Shown: positions 38,221 through 45,820 of the stretch, piece after piece
Position numbering within the stretch: the stretch's first letter is position 1
Layout of the letters: every line of letters begins with the position of its first letter
From: Bacillus sp. S3
GTDB taxonomy: Bacteria; Bacillota; Bacilli; Bacillales; Cytobacillaceae
Direction of reading: 5' to 3'
Length of the DNA: 64,000 nucleotides
Assembly (NCBI RefSeq): GCF_005154805.1
Contig: NZ_CP039727.1
Location: 5,081,501 to 5,145,500 of the forward strand
Notes under the pieces: generated by a model
What the model was told of the DNA's origin: nothing
The model's database searches: none
Seen by the model: the letters and a program-made list of their open reading frames with translations, nothing else
Translations under genes and position numbers: made by a program

Positions 38221-39372
38221 TTATATTTCTTCACCAAGATCCTTAGGTCTTTCCTCTTGATCACCAAAATGATAAAGTATGGCATCGACAATTCTTCTAG
38301 ATGCATGGCCGTCACCATATGGATTTGAAGCCTTGGCCATTCGATCATGTGCTTCACGATTTGTTAAGAGTTCATCCGCAAGTTTGAAGATCACTTCTTC
38401 TTCTGTTCCAGCCAACTTTAGCGTACCTGCTGAAACACCTTCAGGACGTTCAGTTGTATCTCTTAATACTAATACAGGAACGCCAAGTGATGGTGCTTCT
38501 TCTTGGACACCGCCTGAATCCGTTAGTATTAAATAGGCCTTAGATGCGAAATTATGAAAATCGATGACATCAAGTGGTTCAATTAGATGAATTCGGTTGT
38601 TTTCTCCAAGTACTCGATTCGCAATCTCACGAACAACTGGGTTCATATGGACAGGGTATACGACTTGAATGTCTTCGTGCTTTTCAACAAGACGTCTGAT
38701 GGCATGAAACATATTTTCCATTGGTTCTCCAAGATTTTCCCGTCTATGGGCCGTCATTAGAACTAATCTGTCATCACCTATTTTATCTAAAACAGGGTGT
38801 GAATAATTCCCTTTAACTGTTGTCTTTAATGCATCAATGGCTGTATTCCCTGTAATAAAGATGGTTTCTTCCTTTTTATTTTCCGTTAATAAATTTTCTT
38901 TTGATTGGCTGGTTGGTGAAAAATGAAGATCCGCTAAGACACCAGTAAGCTGCCGATTCATTTCTTCTGGGTATGGCGAGTACTTATTATGTGTCCGCAA
39001 TCCCGCCTCCACATGTCCAATCGTAATCGAGTTGTAAAATGCTGCTAATCCGGCAATAAACGTCGTCGTCGTATCACCATGTACCAGAACTATATCAGGC
39101 TTTACTTTCTGAAATACATCATTTAGGCCCTCTAAACCGCGGGTTGTTACATCAATTAATGATTGTCTTTTCTTCATAATATTCAAGTCAAAATCAGGAA
39201 CAATTTCAAAAATAGTAAGTACCTGATCAAGCATTTCGCGATGTTGCGCAGTAACTGTAACAATCGATTCAATTTTTTCCCTGTTTTTTTCTAATTCTTT
39301 TACGAGTGGAGCCATTTTGATTGCTTCTGGCCTGGTTCCAAACACGGTCATAACCTTAATTTTATCTTTCAT
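38221..39372 (-). CDS. mnaA: UDP-N-acetylglucosamine 2-epimerase
   Basis: 383 residues. Interconverts UDP-GlcNAc and UDP-ManNAc. Signature features: VMTVFGTRPEAIKMAPL, TAQHREMLDQVL, VHGDTTTTFIAGLAAF, HVEAGLRTHNKYSPYPEEMNR, TAHRRENLGEP, DSGGVQEEAPSLGVPVLVLRDTTERPE. The ATG at 39372 has GGGGAG 8 bases upstream; the 22-residue upstream extension has no family match. Its product feeds the ManNAc dehydrogenase at 44.5-45.8 kb. It stands alone in its own unit, not in the TagGH operon. Confidence 0.96.
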   Translation of the reverse strand: MKDKIKVMTVFGTRPEAIKMAPLVKELEKNREKIESIVTVTAQHREMLDQVLTIFEIVPDFDLNIMKKRQSLIDVTTRGLEGLNDVFQKVKPDIVLVHGDTTTTFIAGLAAFYNSITIGHVEAGLRTHNKYSPYPEEMNRQLTGVLADLHFSPTSQSKENLLTENKKEETIFITGNTAIDALKTTVKGNYSHPVLDKIGDDRLVLMTAHRRENLGEPMENMFHAIRRLVEKHEDIQVVYPVHMNPVVREIANRVLGENNRIHLIEPLDVIDFHNFASKAYLILTDSGGVQEEAPSLGVPVLVLRDTTERPEGVSAGTLKLAGTEEEVIFKLADELLTNREAHDRMAKASNPYGDGHASRRIVDAILYHFGDQEERPKDLGEEI

Positions 39373-39476
39373 TTCAAAGCTCCCCTTTATGTATGAATGA
39401 ATCCACCAAATTTTATAATAATAAGGATACGAGCTCAAGGGTATTAACTAATAGAAAATAGTACCTATTCAAACGT

Positions 39477-39513
39477 AAAAAAAAAGCAGATTGGCGAATA
39501 TTCCTAATCTACT
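39477..39513 (-). terminator. terminator of the 90-residue gene
   Basis: Minus strand: AGTAGATT and AATCTGCT pair across 13 bases, followed by a run of about ten T. Confidence 0.8.
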
Positions 39514-39524
39514 TTGTCATTTTA

Positions 39525-39797
39525 CTATGCTTTTTTATTTAGCTGTAATTCCACATCATAGACTATATTTTTAAAGTCTTCTCTCAGCCAAAAATACGTT
39601 TTTGTTTTTTTAAACTCGTTTATACAGCTTCTTAACCTTTCTTCAAGCTCTGGTGTTAGCTCAAAGCTGCTCTGGCCGGCATCAGTTGGGATTGATTGTG
39701 CCCATTCCTTCAAAGCAGGGTACTTACTATCCGAAAATACTTCTAAAGAAATAAGCATCGTTTCTTTAAGGCCTAAGGAATCACTTACAAAAATCAT
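39525..39797 (-). CDS. hypothetical 90-residue protein
   Basis: No family recognised. Soluble, mixed alpha/beta in appearance, acidic in the centre (ELTPELEERL), with WAQSIP and YFWLREDF. An AGGGGG RBS lies 8-9 bases before the ATG and a strong terminator follows, so it is probably a real monocistronic gene. The gene upstream is the Asp2-like gene, about 150 bases away on the same strand. Confidence 0.6.
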   Translation of the reverse strand: MIFVSDSLGLKETMLISLEVFSDSKYPALKEWAQSIPTDAGQSSFELTPELEERLRSCINEFKKTKTYFWLREDFKNIVYDVELQLNKKA

Positions 39798-39947
39798 AAA
39801 AAATACCCCCTGTATTCTAGTTTAACGTTTTCACGCCTCTGACTATTATAACTTTACTATCTCATAGAATCAGTAAATATTTTGTTAGATTATGGGGGTA
39901 TCATTTGATGATTTAGTCAAATCTATAATTTTCTTCTACTCAACCAT

Positions 39948-41180
39948 TTATTTTTTTAATAGTAATTTTGTTTTATTTACTGATATTTTCCCTTTTTGAT
40001 CTTTAATATAATACTGTACTTGGTAATTCCCCTTTCCATTTAAAGGGAATTTCATTTTAGGGCTTTGTTGGTACATAATTTTATCCAGTATTTTCCCGTC
40101 TTTATAAATGTAATAAGCATAGGTTAATTCATTGGAATTTGTTTTTATCTCAATCTCTATATCATTTTCATTCAATTGATAAAGAACTTCTTGCAGCTCA
40201 TATTCCCCCGTACTGATAAATTCCTCCAATAAGTCCTTTTGGTAGATGATATGATTATCTTTCATTACATGCATAGCTAGTGTATAAAACCCAGTAGCAT
40301 TGGGGGTAAATTCCATTTCATTTAAGTTAGAATAAATAATTTGATTATACTCTTTTATGACTAAATAAAACTTTAAATGATTAAATTTATCGGAAACACT
40401 TACCTTTCCAATAAGAGTATTTCCTTTTAGGGAATACGTTATTTCCTGTAAATCAACAAAATAAAGAATTAAAAACAACTTCTCAAATAGGAACTTCGGA
40501 AAATGGTTGCCCACATCTGAATGATCCCGCATTTCATCACATTCATAGTAGGTAAAAGAAATACCTTTTTCTGTTAACACCTCTAAAAAAGGCTGTAGGT
40601 GCTCTGGATGCTGCCAATCGTTGATACTCGACATAAAAAATAGTTTTGTGAATATTTCCTTATCTAGTTGTCTATAAATAATATCATTTAAATGATTGTG
40701 CTCCTTCTCATTATATGTACTTCCGAGCATATAATCATAGGCTTCCGGTCGAATGGTCACATAATCTGCAATTTTTGTTTGAAAAGCACCTGCAATGACA
40801 TAACCGAAATTATATTTTAATCCGAAATACAGGGCTGCACTGCCTCCTTTTGAAGAGCCGGCTAGAATAACATTTTCATATTTAATATTATATTTTCTCA
40901 TCATATTGGTGATCAGAGACATAACAGATGTTTCTACTTCAAAACTCATATTTTCGCCAATATAATAACAGCCTGTAGGACCGTAGTCATCTAATATAAA
41001 TAACTTATGGCAATCAAATGTTTTAAGTGTCCTCATGTAGTTGTATGCATGTTTAACTTTGGAAGTGTTTTCTGCAAATCCCGAAAAAACGATAAGTAGA
41101 TACTCTTTATTCACTTGCCCTTCTTCAAAGATATATTTAATAGGAAGGTTTGTGTTATATATTTTTTCGTTTAACAACAT
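39948..41180 (-). CDS. Asp2-like alpha/beta hydrolase-fold protein
   Basis: 410 residues. The N-terminal half is a hydrolase fold with strands around LLIVFSGFAENTSK and LDDYGPTGCYY and a nucleophile elbow AGSSKGGSAALYFGLKY (Ser-Lys-Gly-Gly), then a possible catalytic His in DHSDVGNHFP. This resembles Asp2 of accessory Sec systems and capsule-associated XcbB/CpsF-like proteins. The C-terminal half (from about 230) contains two beta-sandwich Y_Y_Y-like stretches. No signal peptide. RBS AGGTGA about 6 bases upstream. Probably an O-acyltransferase or esterase acting on glycans; the assignment is tentative. Confidence 0.6.
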   Translation of the reverse strand: MLLNEKIYNTNLPIKYIFEEGQVNKEYLLIVFSGFAENTSKVKHAYNYMRTLKTFDCHKLFILDDYGPTGCYYIGENMSFEVETSVMSLITNMMRKYNIKYENVILAGSSKGGSAALYFGLKYNFGYVIAGAFQTKIADYVTIRPEAYDYMLGSTYNEKEHNHLNDIIYRQLDKEIFTKLFFMSSINDWQHPEHLQPFLEVLTEKGISFTYYECDEMRDHSDVGNHFPKFLFEKLFLILYFVDLQEITYSLKGNTLIGKVSVSDKFNHLKFYLVIKEYNQIIYSNLNEMEFTPNATGFYTLAMHVMKDNHIIYQKDLLEEFISTGEYELQEVLYQLNENDIEIEIKTNSNELTYAYYIYKDGKILDKIMYQQSPKMKFPLNGKGNYQVQYYIKDQKGKISVNKTKLLLKK

Positions 41181-41288
41181 TACTATTCACCTATTTCAGT
41201 CTAATTATTTTTTTGATAACTATTAGTAGTAAAGTTCTAAATCCATTCATTGATCATTTGATCCTGACGTATCGTACAGATAAACTGT

Positions 41289-41294
41289 TATAAT
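41289..41294 (+). promoter_or_regulatory. predicted extended -10 of the beta-helix gene
   Basis: TATAAT preceded by TGT (extended -10), about 36 bases before the preferred ATG; a weak TGACGT -35 lies 18 bases upstream. Confidence 0.5.
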
Positions 41295-41329
41295 GGTTAA
41301 ATGCAGGGCTTTTCATGAAAGGAGCAACA

Positions 41330-42643
41330 ATGTTTAAACAGAAGATTCATAGAATCATTTTTCTTGCTGTCACAGTTATTTTATTCATTCTTATACCCAT
41401 TGCTATTCATTATTCCGATCAAACCGATCGCCTTGATAACAAACCATTTTTAATAACGGAGCACGACAACATCCATGAAAAAGTTGACCCGAAAGACTTT
41501 GGTGCTGTTGGAGATGGCATAACAGACGATACGAAAGCTCTCCAGGCATGGCTGGATGCACCGGGGAAAAATAAAGTTTTAAAAAATGGTGTTTTTAAAA
41601 TCACATCAGGATTACGCTCATCTGAAGCTGGCAGAACCATTAAAACCGATGGTGCTGTCATTATAGCTGACACAGCAAATATGATTATGCTTACTGTTAC
41701 AGGTGAACAAAGTATTGTATCGGTTGATTTAAATGGAAACAACAAAGCTGCAGGTGGAATTTTAATCCTGGGTGATGGATGCCAAGTTCAAAATAGTAAA
41801 ATCGACAATATCTATGGTTCCAATCAAACTGCATTCGGCATTAAGGCTCAAACTTCAAATGGTGTGCTTATTGAACAGAGCACAATCAAAAACATACGAG
41901 GGACAAAAAACGGTAAATTCGGTGATAATATTGGTGCTTCTCGTGCCATTTTAGTCACATCAAAAGAAGCTGCTTCTAAACCGAATATTATAAGAAATAA
42001 TTCAATTGACGGTGTGACAGGTGAAGAAGGCGATGCTATCCAATTTCTCTTTAATAATGGACAAGTTACGTTTCTAAATGCGCAAGGAATGATAGAAAAT
42101 AACATGATTAAGAATTGTAATAGGCGAGCCATAAAAGTCCAAGCATCCAATGTAAAGATCCTAAATAATACACATATCAATACCTTGAGTAAAGATGATT
42201 TACCGCATGCCGCTAACCTAATTGATATTATTCATTCCAATTTTATTATTGTTCAGGGCAACAAACTGGATGCAACATTCTTCTTAGGTATTAGTCTAAG
42301 TGGAGATTCAACTAGAAAAGCGTCAGGGATACTGGTAAAAGGAAATATTATTCAAGGCGGGCTAGTCCTTTTGGATGGAAGAAGGGTAACAGCCAGCGGA
42401 ATTTATTGGAATAATATAACAGATAGTCAGATCATTGCTAATTCTATTGCAGATGCGGTTATCCCCATCTCTGGAGCAAACGGTACCAATATTACAGTTG
42501 CTGATAATCGGTTTTGGGGCGGAGACGGATTATATCCCGCCATTAACATTTTATCCTCAAACACCAACATACATATCTCCGATAACAAACAAATGGCAGG
42601 CAGACGCTCCACTCTAATAAGAAATAATTCTCTGGAACAGTAA
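41330..42643 (+). CDS. secreted/membrane-anchored right-handed beta-helix protein (pectate-lyase-3-like)
   Basis: 437 residues from ATG 41330 (AAAGGAG 5 bases upstream; ATG 41315 would add five residues). A membrane anchor lies at about 8-27, then VDPKDFGAVGDGITDDTKALQAWL, the N-terminal cap of Pectate_lyase_3/GH28-like beta-helices, and many short parallel-strand coils with N-rich turns (NSIDGVTG, NNMIKNCN, NNTHINTL, GNKLDAT). Such folds cleave or modify polyuronic and other acidic glycans. Its place beside the ManNAcA-type locus suggests trimming or remodelling of that polymer. The catalytic residues cannot be assigned. Confidence 0.8.
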   Translation: MFKQKIHRIIFLAVTVILFILIPIAIHYSDQTDRLDNKPFLITEHDNIHEKVDPKDFGAVGDGITDDTKALQAWLDAPGKNKVLKNGVFKITSGLRSSEAGRTIKTDGAVIIADTANMIMLTVTGEQSIVSVDLNGNNKAAGGILILGDGCQVQNSKIDNIYGSNQTAFGIKAQTSNGVLIEQSTIKNIRGTKNGKFGDNIGASRAILVTSKEAASKPNIIRNNSIDGVTGEEGDAIQFLFNNGQVTFLNAQGMIENNMIKNCNRRAIKVQASNVKILNNTHINTLSKDDLPHAANLIDIIHSNFIIVQGNKLDATFFLGISLSGDSTRKASGILVKGNIIQGGLVLLDGRRVTASGIYWNNITDSQIIANSIADAVIPISGANGTNITVADNRFWGGDGLYPAINILSSNTNIHISDNKQMAGRRSTLIRNNSLEQ

Positions 42644-42666
42644 AGCAGTAATTTAAGATAAAACTC

Positions 42667-42707
42667 AAAAATAAGCTGATTAGAAACTTTTCCAATCAGC
42701 TTATTTT
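42667..42707. terminator. bidirectional terminator between beta-helix gene and tagH
   Basis: AAAATAAGCTGATT pairs perfectly with AATCAGCTTATTTT (14 bp, 12-base loop), with A and T runs on both sides. It serves convergent genes ending at 42643 and 42729. Confidence 0.93.
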
Positions 42708-42728
42708 CCCAAAGGTACTGTTTATCTA

Positions 42729-43682
42729 TTACCCCGCACCATGGACACGATGGATACCAAACATTAATGAAGCACTAAATATGACGGCTAGGAAAAGAAG
42801 AATGAACTGTATTGTAAAAAAAGCTTTCCTTTGCTTCTCCCTTTTATTACCTTTTCGATCTGTCCCATTAGAATGAATGGGTTCGTGATGATCTTCTTTA
42901 TATTGCCGTTCTAACATTTTAGCCCTGTACTCTTTCTTTTCCGATTTAGTTAAGGCGTTAAACATTTTAATAAACTCAGTGTATTCTTGAACCACCATTT
43001 CAGCCTCAGCAAATCTTTCAAGTCTGCCAAAATGGATCCACATCACTCGATCGCAAAATTCCTTAATTTGTGAAATAGAGTGACTGATAAAGATAATGGT
43101 TTTCCCTTGACTTTTAAACTCATTCATCTTGTCTAAACACTTGTTATAAAATGTTTGGTCTCCCACAGAAAGAGCTTCATCAACAATCAATATATCGGGT
43201 TTTGTATGAATGGAAATAGCAAATCCCAAGCGTGATTTCATTCCACTTGAATAACTTTTCACAGGCTGATGAATGAAATTACCGATATCAGCAAATTCAA
43301 TAATTGCGGACTTGAGCTCCTCAATTTCTTCTTTCTTTAAGCCGTGCATTAAACACTTTAGTTCGATATTTTCTATACCAGATAACTGATTATTTAATCC
43401 AGCCGAAATGGCAATTAACGAGGATTCACCGTTAATTTTAATATTTCCGGAAGTAGGAGGAATAATCTGAGCCAGTAAATTGGATAAGGTTGATTTGCCC
43501 GATCCATTTAATCCTACAATTCCTACCGCTTCCCCTTCATAAATCTCAAACGATACATCTTTCAGTGCATAAAAGCGATCCTTATTATTCTTAAAGGATA
43601 TCATCTCCATTAATTTATCGGATTGTTTTTTATATAAATTAAAGCTTTTTGATACTTTTGAAAATGCGATTTTCGGCCTCAT
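42729..43682 (-). CDS. tagH: TagH-like polysaccharide ABC transporter ATPase
   Basis: 317 residues. Walker A GLNGSGKST at 57-65, signature YSSGMKSRLGFAIS, Walker B ILIVDEALSVGD and H-loop FISHS are intact. A basic/hydrophilic region follows and one C-terminal membrane segment (about 288-308, AFFTIQFILLFLAVIF) ends in a few external residues. B. subtilis TagH is about 527 residues with a long extracellular tail, which is missing here. With TagG it exports an undecaprenyl-linked polymer. Stop and terminator follow directly, so this is the last gene of the operon. Confidence 0.92.
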   Translation of the reverse strand: MRPKIAFSKVSKSFNLYKKQSDKLMEMISFKNNKDRFYALKDVSFEIYEGEAVGIVGLNGSGKSTLSNLLAQIIPPTSGNIKINGESSLIAISAGLNNQLSGIENIELKCLMHGLKKEEIEELKSAIIEFADIGNFIHQPVKSYSSGMKSRLGFAISIHTKPDILIVDEALSVGDQTFYNKCLDKMNEFKSQGKTIIFISHSISQIKEFCDRVMWIHFGRLERFAEAEMVVQEYTEFIKMFNALTKSEKKEYRAKMLERQYKEDHHEPIHSNGTDRKGNKREKQRKAFFTIQFILLFLAVIFSASLMFGIHRVHGAG

Positions 43683-43698
43683 TATTTAAAGCCTCCAA

Positions 43699-44502
43699 TT
43701 AAATATAGTCAACAAACTTATGACGGAATTTTACATGTATACTTGATCCAACAAAAAAAATGAATAAGGTGATCAGCCAAAAGTATAAAGTATACGTCCC
43801 GTCATTGAAAAACCAATTTCCACCTAATAATGAACTCCTAAAACCTTCAATAATATAGAAGAAAGGATTCAACTGTAAAAAATCAACCATTGTGTCAGGT
43901 AAACTATGAACATTCCAAACTATTGGTAATACATACATCATGATCCTCATTGCTGACTGTACCATTTGCTGAATATCTCGAACAATGGTTGTCAGCGAGG
44001 AAAGTAATAATGATAAACTCAAAAGCAATGAATAAAGACAGAGTAAATAATATGGTAATTGTAATAGATACATTCCAGGGAAGAACCCTTTTAAACTAAT
44101 AATTCCTAGTGATAGTACGATCATGATTAAGAAAGCAAATGAATTTCCGATAATTTTTATAGAGGGCAGCACACTTACAGGGAATTTCATTTTAGAAACT
44201 AGGTTTATATTTGCATAGATACTATTTGAAGCCTGAGTTAAAGTAGGATTTATAAAAAGCCATGGAACGATCCCCGCAATTAGCCATAGAAGAAATGGGG
44301 TCCCTTCTACAGAAGATCCCCCTCTTATTCCAAAGCCAAAGATAAACCAATAGACGCCAATTTGAATCATAGGATTCAATATTTGCCAAAATGCACCCAG
44401 GTAGTGCGTAGTATATTTACTTTTTTCCTCAAAAAAGCTTAATCGAAAAATCAGATTCAAATGAAGAAGTTGTTCCTTCATCACTTGCCATATTACGTTC
44501 AT
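43699..44502 (-). CDS. tagG: TagG-like polysaccharide ABC transporter permease
   Basis: 267 residues, six predicted membrane segments, ABC-2 type. THYLGAFWQILNPMIQIGVYWFIFGFGIRGG is the typical N-terminal TagG/Wzm motif, and LNPFFYIIEGFRSSLLGG the C-terminal one. The ATG overlaps the dehydrogenase stop by 4 bases, and tagH follows after 16 bases. The pair is the hallmark of ABC-dependent export, in contrast with the Wzx/Wzy cluster at 3.5-25 kb. Confidence 0.94.
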   Translation of the reverse strand: MNVIWQVMKEQLLHLNLIFRLSFFEEKSKYTTHYLGAFWQILNPMIQIGVYWFIFGFGIRGGSSVEGTPFLLWLIAGIVPWLFINPTLTQASNSIYANINLVSKMKFPVSVLPSIKIIGNSFAFLIMIVLSLGIISLKGFFPGMYLLQLPYYLLCLYSLLLSLSLLLSSLTTIVRDIQQMVQSAMRIMMYVLPIVWNVHSLPDTMVDFLQLNPFFYIIEGFRSSLLGGNWFFNDGTYTLYFWLITLFIFFVGSSIHVKFRHKFVDYI

Positions 44503-45776
44503 ACAAGAGTTGCTTCCTTTTTAAGAGATTCAAATAAATTACCATAATTTATGTACTCTACATCCTCCGAGACAGCCTTCACTACGTTCTTTGTATCAAA
44601 AATCCGCTTCTGATTCATGGCTGCTAACTCTGTTCCTTCGATTAGTTTAAATTCATCATGATCTGATAAAACTACGATTAAATCAGAGCCTTTTACCGCT
44701 TCTTCCATATTAGACATCACCCAGTCATGTTGAACGTGAGGATCATAGGCTCTAACTTCAAATTGATTTTGCTCTTTAAGGCATTCAAATATCTCCATCG
44801 CTGGACTTTCTCGAATATCATCGACATTCCCTTTATAGGTTAAACCAAATACGGTTACTACTTTGCCATCCATATTTTTCATTAACTTATTCACATTATT
44901 AACTACATAATCTGGCATAGTTGTATTAATAGAACGTGATAAGTTAATTAATTTAGCCGTTTCAGGTGCTTTCGCCACAATAAAGTATGGGTCAACAGCT
45001 AAGCAATGCCCGCCAACCCCGGGACCAGGCGTATGCAAGTTCACACGTGGATGTTTGTTTGCCATTTGAATAACATCTAGTGCGTTTATTTCTAACTCAT
45101 TACAAACCATTGCTAATTCATTTGCCAAAGCAATATTTACATCTCTGAACGTATTTTCCATTAACTTTGACATTTCCGCTGTTTTTGCATTGGTTTTAAT
45201 GATTTCTCCTTTAACAAACGTACTGTATACTAATGCACCAGCTTCAGCGCATTCTGATGTCATTCCGCCAACAATACGGTTATTGTAAATAAGTTCATGA
45301 AGAATTTGACCAGGTAATACTCGTTCTGGACAGTGCACAAGGAAAATATTCTTTCCTACTGTAAAACCAGCTGCTTCCACTAATGGCTTGATGACGTCAT
45401 CCATGCTGCGCGGGGCAATGGTCGATTCAACAATAATCACATTGCCTGGTTCAACAAAAGGCAATACAGATTTGACCGCGCTAACCACATAGGTTAAATC
45501 ACAGGATTTATACTGATCATCATGATTCGGTGTGGGAACTGACACTATAAATGCATCTGCTTTCTCAGGCTTTAATGAGGCTTTAAACGTACCCTTTTTG
45601 ATTACTTCCTCTAATGCTTCTTGTAAACCTGGTTCTTCAATATGAATATGTCCGTTATTTAACGAATCTATAACTGCTGAATTTACGTCCACGCCTACCA
45701 CTTCAACATTGTGTTTTGCAAACATAATCGATGTTGGTAAACCAATATACCCTAAACCAATTGTACAGATTCTCAT
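44499..45776 (-). CDS. wecC: UDP-N-acetyl-D-mannosamine dehydrogenase-like
   Basis: 425 residues, nucleotide-sugar dehydrogenase family. N-terminal IGLGYIGLPTSIMFA, middle domain with KLMENTFRDVNIALANELA, catalytic Cys in GVGGHCLAVDPYF, and C-terminal LTYKGNVDDIRESPAMEI. The GHCLAVDPYF form is that of WecC/UDP-ManNAc dehydrogenases rather than the GGSCFPKD form of the ugd in this window. With mnaA it would give UDP-ManNAcA, as in teichuronic acid and enterobacterial common antigen. TAGGAGG RBS before the ATG. Confidence 0.88.
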   Translation of the reverse strand: MRICTIGLGYIGLPTSIMFAKHNVEVVGVDVNSAVIDSLNNGHIHIEEPGLQEALEEVIKKGTFKASLKPEKADAFIVSVPTPNHDDQYKSCDLTYVVSAVKSVLPFVEPGNVIIVESTIAPRSMDDVIKPLVEAAGFTVGKNIFLVHCPERVLPGQILHELIYNNRIVGGMTSECAEAGALVYSTFVKGEIIKTNAKTAEMSKLMENTFRDVNIALANELAMVCNELEINALDVIQMANKHPRVNLHTPGPGVGGHCLAVDPYFIVAKAPETAKLINLSRSINTTMPDYVVNNVNKLMKNMDGKVVTVFGLTYKGNVDDIRESPAMEIFECLKEQNQFEVRAYDPHVQHDWVMSNMEEAVKGSDLIVVLSDHDEFKLIEGTELAAMNQKRIFDTKNVVKAVSEDVEYINYGNLFESLKKEATLV

Positions 45777-45820
45777 TTTACGTTCCTCCTAGCAATTTAA
45801 TATGATCAAGATGGAATCTA

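Noticed and set aside
38028..38357. 109-residue minus-strand ORF overlapping the mnaA end
   Set aside because: Out of frame with mnaA and covers the terminator; a shadow.
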